Source of the DNA: Anaerolinea sp.
GTDB lineage: Bacteria; Chloroflexota; Anaerolineae; Aggregatilineales; UBA2796
Assembly: GCA_014879835.1 (NCBI GenBank)
Contig: JACSRJ010000237.1
Location: 1 to 64,000 of the forward strand
Reading direction: 5' to 3'
DNA: 64,000 bases
The position numbers were made by a program, and so were the translations under genes. The notes beneath the pieces were generated by a model. The model did not search any database. It saw nothing but the letters and a program-made list of their open reading frames with translations, and had not been told where the DNA came from. Positions 1 to 8,409 of this stretch are shown here, piece after piece; within the stretch, counting starts at the first letter, position 1; the number at the start of each line of letters is the position of its first letter.

Positions 1-39
1 ATTTAAACTGTTTTCACCATCCAAAACAGCGGCGCGCCC

Positions 40-2886
40 ATGATCTATGATCAGAGTTACATCGTCATGGACGCTGAGGAGACCACGATCACGGGGGGGC
101 ATTTCCGCCTTGATAGCCCGGGCACACTGGTGGTTGAAGTTAAGGGGGTGTACGGCAAGCTCACCCTGCAAGTCTTGGATTCAACCGTCAGCGTTGAGGT
201 CGAGTGTGAGCCGCCAACGGCCACCCCTACCAACACGGCCACCCACACCGCCACTGCAACGGCTACCTTTACGCCGAGCAATACCCCTACGTTCACCCCG
301 ACCTTAACGCCATCGAACACGGCCACCTCAACCCTGACCTTCACCCCCAGCCCCACCCCGCAGCCCGCACTGCGTTTTACGGGGCAGTGTGTTGATCAGG
401 TTGTCACCTTCACCGTGAGCAATTCGGGTGGGGGTATGTTCGCCAATGAGACCTACACCATCGAAAAATCGGTGGGCACGACCATTGAGATTGCTGCTAC
501 GGGCACGATCCGATTGGCAGAAGGGGGGTCTGTGACCGTGCCCTTTGGTGACGCTGATGGCACTTACACCATCGGTATCAGCGGCCGGGGGCGCTCAGCG
601 CCAGTGGTGTGCCTGAAACCCACTGCGACTCATACCCTTACGCCCACATTTACCCGTACTCCGAGCTTCACCCCGACTCGGACGCCAAGCAACACACCTT
701 CGCCAACACAGGCACCGAGCAGCACACCCCTGCCGACCCGGACGCCCACCAACACGTTGATCCCATCGCGGACGCCCACCCAAACCATGGTGCCAGCCTC
801 CGCCACGGGCGCCTCAAAACTGATCACACTGGAGGTTGCTCCCCCAAGGCTCAACATCGACAGTGGACACCTGCTGATCGCGGTTCAGGGAACCGATCTG
901 GAGAAGGTCAAGTACTATCAGCTTACCCTGATGCGGCAGGATTTCACCCTTGTCTATGAACAAACTGTGGAGTCCGTGCCTTCTGAGGACCTAGAGTTCA
1001 CCTACAATACCAACACCTTGCCGCGGGGTTCTTATCATCTATTCGTGGTTGGGTTGGATGAAAACAAGCAGCAGATCACGGATCGGGTGCGGGTGGTCAT
1101 GGATGTAGACCGTGATCCCCTGCCTACTGCGAGCCGCACCCCCACCAACACCAGAACTGCGCTTCCTTCGCGCACGCCGACGCGCACCGCAGTTGCAGCC
1201 GAAGCGACAGTTGTGGTGATCTCGGCTACTCCGGCGGAGGATGTAAGTGCAGTCGCTGCGGCCCCCACTGAGACCCAGACGCCGCCGCCAACGGGCACAA
1301 CTGCCCCTGACACTGCGCCCACGGTGGCCCCGCTGGCGCTCACCTTGACCGCGATCAAAAAGATTCCCACAATCACCCCTACCCTAACGCCGTCGCCTGT
1401 GGCCCCTGATCCTCAGACCGGTTGGTTTGAGCAGTCGATCACCTATCTGCTCTTTGTGCGCAGCTTCCGCGACACCAACGAGGACGGGATCGGCGATCTC
1501 AAGGGGGTGATCGAAGGGCTGCCCTATCTCCAATCCTTGGGGGTGCGCACGATCTGGCTCATGCCCGTGTTTGAAGGGCCCACCTATCACGGTTATGCTG
1601 TTACCGACTACTTGCGGGTGAACCCCCGTTACGGCACCAACGAGGATTTGCGCAACGTGTTCCGCGCTGCCCATGCCTTGGGGATGCGCGTTCTGCTTGA
1701 TCTGACGGTTAATCACACCTCCAGCCAACATCCCTACTTCCTTGATGCCTTGGGCAAGCCTACCAGCCGCTACAGTGACTATTACAGTTGGCTTGATGAT
1801 GAACACACCAGCTATGAGACCTTTGGCGGATACCGCGATCTGCCCAAACTGAACTATGACAGTCCCGCTGTCCGTCAGTGGATGATCGATATTGCCACCT
1901 ACTGGCTTGATCCTGACCGGGACGGGCGTTTCAATGACGGCGTGGACGGTTACCGCCTTGATGCAGCGCGGTTTGTGCCCGTTGACTTCTTCCCCGAACT
2001 GCGGGCAGCACTGGTAAAAGTCAATCCGACGGTGACTCTGCTCGGTGAGGTGTGGGCGGAATCTACCTTGATTGACGACTACCTACAACCCAACGGAATC
2101 TTTGCGGCCTTTGACTTCCCCTCGCAGAATATTCTAGTAGGCAACCATGATGCGGTTGGGGGCGGTGTGGTCAATGGTCAGGGCAACCTTGCCCTGCTGC
2201 CCATCACCATGATGGGCATGGACTTGATCCTCGATCAAGGCGAAGTTCTGGGGCGTTTTGTGGGTAACCACGACACCAACCGCATCATGAGTGTGGTCGG
2301 TGGTGACCTCAAACGGGCGCGTGCGGCGGCGGTATGGCTGCTCACTGCCCCCGGATCGCCTGTCCTTTATTATGGCGACGAAATTGGGATGAAAGGGGTC
2401 AAAGGCGGCGGCCCGGCCTACGATGAGTACCGCCGTGAGCCGCTCGACTGGTATCAAGCCGAGACAGGCGATGGTATGACCTCTTGGTTTAAGCCCGGTG
2501 ATCGGAGCAACCGTCCCAACGATGGGGTGAGTGTTGAAGAGCAAGATCAGAACTCAGAATCGCTCCTGAACCTGTACCGTGAATTGGGTGCCTTGCGCAA
2601 CCGTTCAGCGGCCCTGCAAACAGGTGATACCCACTACGTCATGAAGGATGTAGGCTCGCTGTATGTGATGCGCCGCTGGTCACGAGACGAATTGATCGTG
2701 GTGGTAATCAACTTTGGCAATCAGCCCAGCGTGATTGCTAATATCGGTGCTTTATCCAGTCTGAGTGATCGCACCTACAACAGCGCACCAGAAGTTCTGT
2801 TTCGTCAGGATGCAATCTTGAGCGCTGCGGGGGAACTTCAGGTGCCAACCGCTGGATATGCTGTGATCCGTTTTACTATCCGATGA
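40..2886 (+). CDS. Secreted/multidomain GH13 alpha-amylase family protein
   Basis: The last ~490 residues form a GH13 (beta/alpha)8 catalytic domain with all four conserved regions: DLTVNHTS, DGYRLDAARF (nucleophile D641), LLGEVW (acid/base E670) and GNHDTN (D745). It should hydrolyse or rearrange alpha-glucans; exact specificity cannot be read. Upstream lie three beta-rich modules (about residues 1-58, 109-196, 258-365) separated by Thr/Pro-rich linkers, typical of extracellular proteins. The ATG at 40 is probably not the native start: the frame is open from base 7 and encodes FTIQNSGAPM, which aligns with FTVSNSGGGM of the second module, and an in-frame TAA sits at 4-6. So the N-terminus, including any signal peptide, is missing or interrupted. 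Its stop overlaps the next start (ATGA). Confidence 0.9.
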   Translation: MIYDQSYIVMDAEETTITGGHFRLDSPGTLVVEVKGVYGKLTLQVLDSTVSVEVECEPPTATPTNTATHTATATATFTPSNTPTFTPTLTPSNTATSTLTFTPSPTPQPALRFTGQCVDQVVTFTVSNSGGGMFANETYTIEKSVGTTIEIAATGTIRLAEGGSVTVPFGDADGTYTIGISGRGRSAPVVCLKPTATHTLTPTFTRTPSFTPTRTPSNTPSPTQAPSSTPLPTRTPTNTLIPSRTPTQTMVPASATGASKLITLEVAPPRLNIDSGHLLIAVQGTDLEKVKYYQLTLMRQDFTLVYEQTVESVPSEDLEFTYNTNTLPRGSYHLFVVGLDENKQQITDRVRVVMDVDRDPLPTASRTPTNTRTALPSRTPTRTAVAAEATVVVISATPAEDVSAVAAAPTETQTPPPTGTTAPDTAPTVAPLALTLTAIKKIPTITPTLTPSPVAPDPQTGWFEQSITYLLFVRSFRDTNEDGIGDLKGVIEGLPYLQSLGVRTIWLMPVFEGPTYHGYAVTDYLRVNPRYGTNEDLRNVFRAAHALGMRVLLDLTVNHTSSQHPYFLDALGKPTSRYSDYYSWLDDEHTSYETFGGYRDLPKLNYDSPAVRQWMIDIATYWLDPDRDGRFNDGVDGYRLDAARFVPVDFFPELRAALVKVNPTVTLLGEVWAESTLIDDYLQPNGIFAAFDFPSQNILVGNHDAVGGGVVNGQGNLALLPITMMGMDLILDQGEVLGRFVGNHDTNRIMSVVGGDLKRARAAAVWLLTAPGSPVLYYGDEIGMKGVKGGGPAYDEYRREPLDWYQAETGDGMTSWFKPGDRSNRPNDGVSVEEQDQNSESLLNLYRELGALRNRSAALQTGDTHYVMKDVGSLYVMRRWSRDELIVVVINFGNQPSVIANIGALSSLSDRTYNSAPEVLFRQDAILSAAGELQVPTAGYAVIRFTIR
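214..360 (+). repeat. Thr/Pro-rich linker coding repeat
   Basis: In-frame degenerate repeat encoding PTATPTNTATHTA-type sequence in the amylase-family gene. Similar stretches recur at about 616-795 and 1120-1410. They separate folded modules and resemble the extracellular linkers common in Chloroflexota. Being degenerate at DNA level, they are protein linkers rather than a mobile repeat. Confidence 0.7.
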
Positions 2887-3482
2887 TGAGTCGGCTATCA
2901 CAAACTATGCCGGTGAACCCTTCCTTACACACCATTCAGGATTTGCAGACCCTGCTCGAACAGGGCAAACGCTGCGAGTTGGTTGCGGGGCAGTTGATCG
3001 AACTGCCCCCTCACAGTCGCCACCATGCACTGATCGGGTCCGTCATTGCGGCCGCGGTGTACATTCACACCAAGGCGCGCAGCCTCGGTGAGGTCTCTGG
3101 CTCTGACGGGCTTTTCCGTTTAGGGGTAAACCCAGATACTCAGGGCGAAACAGTGCGTATCCCCGATGTGAGCTTCGTCTCTGCCAACCGCCATCAGCAG
3201 CCTTCGGCAAAGGGCATTTTTGAGGGCGCGCCTGATCTGGTGGTGAAGGTGATCGCCCCAGAGGAACACTACACTTTTGTGCGTGCTTCACTGCGTGATT
3301 ATTTCGCCCATGGAACCCTCAGAATCTGGGTGATCGACCCTGAAAGCCGCATCGTTGAAGTCTTTACCGGGTTGGATTCAATGACAACCTTGAGCGCTGA
3401 TTCGATTCTAGAGGGCGGTGAGGTACTGCCCGGATTCAGCCTCTCCCTGACGGATTTGTTTGCGCCTTTGGAGATGCAATGA
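2883..3482 (+). CDS. Uma2-family (DUF820) protein, probably catalytically inactive
   Basis: 199 residues with the Uma2/DUF820 PD-(D/E)XK fold layout: ELVAGQLIELPPHSRHH near the N-terminus, a PDVSFV strand, APDLVVKV, and RDYFAHGTLRIWVIDP. In the family the third strand normally reads PDLVVEV and a Lys lies about 14 residues later. Here the Glu is Lys122 and the aligned Lys is Ser136, so the nuclease centre appears lost. It starts in an ATGA overlap with the amylase gene and ends in another with the hydrolase gene, so it is probably translationally coupled to both. Function unknown; a binding or scaffold role is a guess. Confidence 0.85.
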   Translation: MMSRLSQTMPVNPSLHTIQDLQTLLEQGKRCELVAGQLIELPPHSRHHALIGSVIAAAVYIHTKARSLGEVSGSDGLFRLGVNPDTQGETVRIPDVSFVSANRHQQPSAKGIFEGAPDLVVKVIAPEEHYTFVRASLRDYFAHGTLRIWVIDPESRIVEVFTGLDSMTTLSADSILEGGEVLPGFSLSLTDLFAPLEMQ

Positions 3483-4324
3483 GTTTTGGACTCTTGGATA
3501 CCCCCTTCATTCTATCGTTGGCGTTTTACCCACGCACCGCATCGATCACTGATGGCGATAGGGTAGGGGCACCTCACATTCACAGCGGCACAATCCCGGT
3601 CTGGAATTCCCCACCAGAAGGGGATACACCTCCTGACGAAGTGATCGGGTATCGCCTTTATTGTGCCACCCCCACCAGCCCCCTTATCGTTTATTTTCAC
3701 GGCAATGCGGAGATCGCACCTGACTATGACGATATTGCCCAATTCTACAACCAGCGGGTAGGGGTTTCATTGATGGTGGTGGACTATCGGGGTTTTGGGT
3801 GGAGCACCGGCAGCCCTTCATTTTCCGCCCTGATTGACGACACCGAATATGTGTTAAAAGCTCTGCCTACGATCCGTACCCAATATGGTATTGTTCCAGA
3901 GTCCCCCCTCTACTTGATGGGGCGTTCTATGGGCAGTGCGCCCGCCATTCATATCGCCTTCAGCCACCCCGAACAAGTCAAAGGGCTGATCATTGAGAGC
4001 GGCTTTGCCGATTTGTTTTCGGTACTGGTACGGATGGGTTTCCCCAGCGAGGCCCTAGGGCGCATGATCGATCCGCTGGGCAATGAGCGAAAAATGGAGA
4101 CGATTCATCTCCCTCTGCTGATCATCCACGGGGAAGATGACAACCTCATTCCCTTCAAACATGCCCAGCGGCTTTATGACGCCAGTCCATCGACCCGGAA
4201 GCGTCTGCTGCGAATCGTCCATGCGGGGCACAATGACCTGATGATGCAGGGACTATGGGACTACTTTGGGGCGATTGCCGACTTCGTTAAACCGCACGAG
4301 GAAAAAGAGGAATCAGCAACATGA
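3479..4324 (+). CDS. Alpha/beta hydrolase
   Basis: 281-residue alpha/beta hydrolase of the serine aminopeptidase/BEM46-like group. Visible motifs are the oxyanion-loop YFHGNAE, the nucleophile elbow GRSMGS (Ser), the acid in HGEDDNLIP and the base in HAGHND. There is no signal peptide, so it is cytosolic; the substrate is unknown (ester, thioester or peptide). It is the third gene of the ATGA-linked run, with 4-base overlaps at both ends. Confidence 0.9.
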   Translation: MSFGLLDTPFILSLAFYPRTASITDGDRVGAPHIHSGTIPVWNSPPEGDTPPDEVIGYRLYCATPTSPLIVYFHGNAEIAPDYDDIAQFYNQRVGVSLMVVDYRGFGWSTGSPSFSALIDDTEYVLKALPTIRTQYGIVPESPLYLMGRSMGSAPAIHIAFSHPEQVKGLIIESGFADLFSVLVRMGFPSEALGRMIDPLGNERKMETIHLPLLIIHGEDDNLIPFKHAQRLYDASPSTRKRLLRIVHAGHNDLMMQGLWDYFGAIADFVKPHEEKEESAT

Positions 4325-5187
4325 TCACCATTGTGGGCAGCAAGGATGACAGCCGTGTTGATGTCGGTGAACTGCTGAAGATCAACACCGATTTGGCCCA
4401 GAAAGTACTGGTGGGCTTCATCCGTGACGCCGTTACCAAAATTGGCTTTTCCAAAGCGGTGATCGGGCTGTCAGGGGGGATTGACTCAGCACTCTCAGCA
4501 GTGCTGGCGGTGAAGGCCCTCGGCGCTGAGAACGTGCTGTGTGTGCGAATGCCTTACAAGACCTCATCCCCCGGAAGCCTCTCCGACGCACAAACGTTGA
4601 TCGACCAACTGGGCACACCCAGCTTGACGGTTGAGATCACCGCCATGGTTGATCCCCTGATCGCTCAGTTCCCCGATATGTCCGCGCTTCGACGGGGCAA
4701 TATCATGGCCCGCACCCGCATGATCGTCCTCTACGATCAATCGGCCGCATGGCGTGGGCTGGTTATTGGCACCAGCAATAAGACTGAGGCGATGCTTGGT
4801 TATACCACCCTTTTTGGGGACAGCGCCGCCGCTTTACAACCGATTGAGGATCTCTACAAAACCCAGATTCGGCAGCTTTCGCGGGCGCTGAATGTGCCTG
4901 CCGAAATCCTTGATAAGCCCCCATCTGCCGATCTATGGACTGGGCAAACCGATGAAGGTGAACTGGGCTTTACCTACGCCGAAGTGGACAAGGTGCTGTA
5001 CTTACTGATCGAGGGACGTTATACCGTTGATGAGGTCGCAGATCAGGGTTTTCCCCGTGATTTTGTGGCGAAGGTATGGCGTCAGGTGCGGCTGAATCAC
5101 TTCAAACGCACCATGCCCAATGTGGCCAAACTGAGCCGCCGCAGTATCGGCCACGACTTCCTCTATATGCGCGATTGGTCAGGATGA
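4321..5187 (+). CDS. nadE: NH3-dependent NAD+ synthetase
   Basis: 288 residues with the adenine-nucleotide alpha-hydrolase P-loop IGLSGGIDSALS. It also has the conserved GTSNKTEAMLGYTTLFGDSA segment and a PSADLWTGQTDEGELGF segment, typical of NadE. There is no N-terminal nitrilase domain, so it should use ammonia to amidate nicotinic-acid adenine dinucleotide, the last step of NAD synthesis. It is the last gene of the four-gene run and starts in an ATGA overlap. The stop codon sits inside one arm of an inverted repeat at 5181-5218. Confidence 0.95.
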   Translation: MITIVGSKDDSRVDVGELLKINTDLAQKVLVGFIRDAVTKIGFSKAVIGLSGGIDSALSAVLAVKALGAENVLCVRMPYKTSSPGSLSDAQTLIDQLGTPSLTVEITAMVDPLIAQFPDMSALRRGNIMARTRMIVLYDQSAAWRGLVIGTSNKTEAMLGYTTLFGDSAAALQPIEDLYKTQIRQLSRALNVPAEILDKPPSADLWTGQTDEGELGFTYAEVDKVLYLLIEGRYTVDEVADQGFPRDFVAKVWRQVRLNHFKRTMPNVAKLSRRSIGHDFLYMRDWSG

Positions 5188-5218
5188 GCCATTAGAGGCA
5201 TGGCTCATCCTGCCTCTA
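5181..5218. terminator. Interleaved inverted repeats between convergent genes
   Basis: Two perfect inverted repeats are interlocked. AGGATGAGCCA (5181-5191) pairs with TGGCTCATCCT (5201-5211), and TAGAGGCA (5193-5200) pairs with TGCCTCTA (5211-5218). The order A-B-A'-B' allows either hairpin alone or a pseudoknot-like fold. It lies between the convergent nadE and the minus-strand gene and has no U-tract. A shared termination region is likely, not certain. Confidence 0.55.
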
Positions 5219-5229
5219 GGTATGGGTGT

Positions 5230-6315
5230 TCAGCGCTGATCGAGGTAAGCCGGCACACCTATCATCTCTGCCACATGCAGGGCCGCATGATGGGCCGGGG
5301 TATTGACCTCCTCTAGGTTCAGAGGATGCTTCTGCCCTAGAGTGATCTCCGGCATGATGATCCCGCTGAGATCGCTAGAGTGGGAGAGGAGAATAAATCC
5401 GCGCCGGGGCGAATACACATGAATCCACACCTCCGCTGAAAAAGGGATGGGGGTGTTTCCCTTGCGCGCTCCCGATTCCTCCTGACGGCGGTTGATGACT
5501 TGGGTAGCAAGCACATACTCCACCCCTTCAAAGGGTGTTTGAACCAGCACCTGACCGCTCCGGGTGAGACGGCGCACCATCCGCGAGCGCTGATCGATCA
5601 CGGCGTGAACGCCTCTCAGCAAGGCGATGGCCTGTGTCCCGGCAAGGAAAATCAGCACGGCGGTGATAATCAACCCCAGATAAGGCAGCCACTCGGGCTG
5701 CACTGAAGCATAAACGCTGGTGATTGCACCGACGGAGAGATAACCAAAGATCGGGGCCAAACCACCCAAAATAAGCATTCGGGTGAGCATCGAGCGCCGC
5801 CATGTGCCCGATTCCTTACAGAGCAGCCCAACGGCATCCTCAACCAATTCCCATTCGCCCAGATCGAGCGGTAGAGGCAGAAGTGCAATGGGTTCGGCTT
5901 CAACTTCTGGTTCTGAAGGCGGTTCTTCAGCAGGGAGGGTGGGGGCAACCAGTCGGAAGGGGCGTACTAACAAGCCACCAAGGGCGCGTCCGGCGCTTTC
6001 CGCATCCCCGCCCCCAGATTCAGCCCATCGGGCAAAGCCACACCAGCGTCCTCCGCGCTGCGCAGAGAGATCAGGTTCCAGAAGAACCCCCAGATGCCAC
6101 GTTTGATCCTCCTCAGCCCATCCTGCGACCACCATCTGAATCTGATCAGGGGTGATCTGGCTTGGCAGATTCTGGCTGCGGGCAAAAGTCGGGTGAAACA
6201 CAATGGCACTGCCCACTGCAGTAATCAGCGGGTCACCATCATCACCATCAAGGCAAATCCAAGTTTCAGAGTCAAATCGGACCGCAAGACTATCGAGAGC
6301 AGATAATTCCGGCAT
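5230..6315 (-). CDS. Hypothetical two-TM membrane protein
   Basis: 361 residues from the ATG at 6315, chosen because GGAAAG lies 10 bases upstream; a TTG at 6336 would add seven residues. The N-terminal ~150 residues are soluble, followed by an acidic/Pro-rich stretch (EEPPSEPEVEAEP). Two hydrophobic helices follow (around MLILGGLAPIFGYLSVGAI and YLGLIITAVLIFLAGTQAI), then a soluble C-terminal domain of ~130 residues. I do not recognise the family. It converges with nadE and diverges from the permease gene. Confidence 0.75.
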   Translation of the reverse strand: MPELSALDSLAVRFDSETWICLDGDDGDPLITAVGSAIVFHPTFARSQNLPSQITPDQIQMVVAGWAEEDQTWHLGVLLEPDLSAQRGGRWCGFARWAESGGGDAESAGRALGGLLVRPFRLVAPTLPAEEPPSEPEVEAEPIALLPLPLDLGEWELVEDAVGLLCKESGTWRRSMLTRMLILGGLAPIFGYLSVGAITSVYASVQPEWLPYLGLIITAVLIFLAGTQAIALLRGVHAVIDQRSRMVRRLTRSGQVLVQTPFEGVEYVLATQVINRRQEESGARKGNTPIPFSAEVWIHVYSPRRGFILLSHSSDLSGIIMPEITLGQKHPLNLEEVNTPAHHAALHVAEMIGVPAYLDQR

Positions 6316-6607
6316 GAGTGAACGTCTTTCCAGCAAGGCACGCCCCTAAGTGTAGCGCGGGAGATCAGAAAGCGCACATGAAGAGGGTGTTAATTGAGGA
6401 CCGCTGCATCAAAATTGGGGAGCAGCGCTCGCGCCTTTGTGCGTTTGCCCAGACCCAACCGATAACTGCTCAAACGTCTCCTGTGTTAGACTCGCGGAGA
6501 TAGTGCTTATGGGTGTTCACTGCTGCTTGGCTTTTATGCACCTGATGCGCTATCTTGATCGTTCTTCAAAAATCTCAGTTCGTTTGACAAGAAAGCGCTC
6601 AAGTGTC

Positions 6608-7543
6608 ATGAAATCCCCTTCGCTCCGCCCGTATCTGGCCCTGATTGTTGGGGTGCTGGCGGCTTCATCTTCCTCGATTTTCATCCGTTTTGCCCAGAAT
6701 GAGGGCGCTTCATCGCTGCTTATTGCGGCATGGCGTGTGGGCTTGGCAACTTTGATCCTGACCCCGATTGTGTTCGCCCGCTACCGCCCGATATTGGCGA
6801 ACCTTCAGCGTGATCAACTTCTGTTGGCCCTTTTGGCTGGGGGGGCACTCGCCGTTCATTTTGCCAGTTGGATCACCTCACTTGAATATACTTCCATCCT
6901 CATTAGTGTGACTCTGGTCACCACCAATCCGCTAGTGGTGGCGTTGGTATCGCCCTTTTTGCTGCGCGAACGCCTCAGCCGGGTCACAGTGGGCGCGATC
7001 TTGCTGGCGATCATCGGCGGGATCGTGATCAGTGCAGGTGGCGGGGCTGGGAGCGCCCCAAAACAGGATGCACCTATGTTGGGTATTGTGCTGGCCCTGA
7101 TCGGCTCGGTTTCGGTAGCCGCCTATTTCATCATCGGACGGCGACTGCGGGCATCGATCCCGGTGGTACCTTATATTTGGATTACCTATGGTGCAGCGGC
7201 GCTGGTCTTGATGATGCTGGTAGCCATCAACCAGTTCCCGGTGACTGGACTCACCTCCAACGCTTACCTGTGGATGTCCCTGACCGCACTGTTCCCGCAG
7301 TTGATCGGACATTCACTCTTTAACTATGCATTGGGCTTTCTGAGGGCTTCATTTGTGAGTCTGGGGGTGCTGGGGGAGCCGATCTTCAGTACCATCATGG
7401 CGATCTTCCTGTTGAAAGAGCAGCCCACCCCTCTGCAACTGGTGGGCAGTGGTTTAATCCTAATTGCCCTCATCCTTGCTAGTCGTGAGGAGGCACAGGC
7501 GGAGAATTCTCGGCAAGCAGCTCTTCAAACTGCGACTTCATGA
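6608..7543 (+). CDS. EamA/DMT-superfamily permease
   Basis: 311 residues from ATG 6608 (MKSPSLRPYLAL), with about ten hydrophobic helices in two EamA repeats. The first repeat ends in TTNPLVVALVSPFLLRERLS and the second in LGEPIFSTIMAIFLLKEQPT, the family's characteristic helix/loop pattern. Drug/metabolite-transporter family; substrate unknown. The frame is open upstream of 6608, but that part is Cys-rich, not hydrophobic and unlike the family. The MBL gene begins 28 bases downstream on the same strand. Confidence 0.9.
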   Translation: MKSPSLRPYLALIVGVLAASSSSIFIRFAQNEGASSLLIAAWRVGLATLILTPIVFARYRPILANLQRDQLLLALLAGGALAVHFASWITSLEYTSILISVTLVTTNPLVVALVSPFLLRERLSRVTVGAILLAIIGGIVISAGGGAGSAPKQDAPMLGIVLALIGSVSVAAYFIIGRRLRASIPVVPYIWITYGAAALVLMMLVAINQFPVTGLTSNAYLWMSLTALFPQLIGHSLFNYALGFLRASFVSLGVLGEPIFSTIMAIFLLKEQPTPLQLVGSGLILIALILASREEAQAENSRQAALQTATS

Positions 7544-7571
7544 GCAGTACCTTGGAGGAAGGAGGCATTCT

Positions 7572-8405
7572 GTGACTGTCCAACCCTATTCGTTCCAAGT
7601 GGGGGATGTGCCCTGTTTGATTGTTTTGGATGGCGCTTCAATGCTGGGCGCGGAGGGAATCCTGAAACGCTTCCCCGATGCCACTGAAGCCGACTATCGA
7701 ACGGCCTACCAAGAGGCGGGGTTTTCTCTGGATGAGGCCCAAAGCTGTTTTAACATCCTGCTGCTGAGGATCGCTGGTGAAACGGTGCTGGTGGATGCGG
7801 GGCAGGGCGGCAGACCAAGAGGCGGACAACTCCCTGAAGGGTTAAAAATGGCGGGCATTGATCCCGCTGAAGTCTCGCTGGTAGTGCTCACTCATGCCCA
7901 TGTGGATCATGTTTGGGGTTTAGTTTCCGCCGACAATGTCCCGGTGTTTCCAAACGCTCGTTATGTACTGTCCGAGATGGAGATGGTCTCTTGGAAAAAG
8001 CGTATTGAGTCAAGTTCTGGCGATCAGGCTCCCCTTGTGGAACTGCTTGAGGATCGAGGGCTTGAATTGATCCCAATGGATGCCCCCATCCTTCCGGGGT
8101 TGAGTGCTGTGTCGCTTCCCGGTCACACCCCCGGCCAAATCGGAATCGTGCTTGAATCGAGGGGGCAGAGTTTGCGACACATGGCGGATCTGCTGCACAG
8201 TCCAATGCAATTTGCGCACCCCGAATGGTCACCTACTTTTGATGTGGATACCCGTCTTTCGGTGGCTTCACGGCGGGCTGCCCTCGCACAGGCGGCGGAA
8301 AGTGGTGTCCTCACCATGTTTTACCATCTTCCCTTTCCGGGATTGGGAAGGGTTAAGCGGGTTGCACAGGGGTTCCTCTGGGAGCCGCTCCACCCTGCAC
8401 CCTAA
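7572..8405 (+). CDS. MBL-fold metallo-hydrolase
   Basis: 278 residues from GTG 7572, preceded by a strong GGAGGAAGGAGG ribosome-binding site; the upstream extension overlaps the permease gene. The metal-binding motif THAHVDH, a later SLPGHTPGQIG histidine and HMADLLH are present, as in lactonase/glyoxalase II-like dinuclear zinc hydrolases. No signal peptide. The substrate cannot be inferred. Likely co-transcribed with the permease; it ends four bases before the convergent large ATPase gene. Confidence 0.9.
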   Translation: MTVQPYSFQVGDVPCLIVLDGASMLGAEGILKRFPDATEADYRTAYQEAGFSLDEAQSCFNILLLRIAGETVLVDAGQGGRPRGGQLPEGLKMAGIDPAEVSLVVLTHAHVDHVWGLVSADNVPVFPNARYVLSEMEMVSWKKRIESSSGDQAPLVELLEDRGLELIPMDAPILPGLSAVSLPGHTPGQIGIVLESRGQSLRHMADLLHSPMQFAHPEWSPTFDVDTRLSVASRRAALAQAAESGVLTMFYHLPFPGLGRVKRVAQGFLWEPLHPAP

Positions 8406-8409
8406 GTGC

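Noticed and set aside
57-356. Val/Gly-rich minus-strand open frame opposite the amylase linker
   Set aside because: It is the antisense of a Thr/Pro repeat; periodic GGGGT codons give Val-rich pseudo-protein. Similar frames at 630-857 and 1035-1376 are rejected for the same reason.
6316-6607. Extra coding between the two-TM protein and the permease
   Set aside because: Two short plus-strand frames are open, but their products are Cys- and Arg-rich without RBS. The TTGACA near 6585 has no -10 before the start at 6608.
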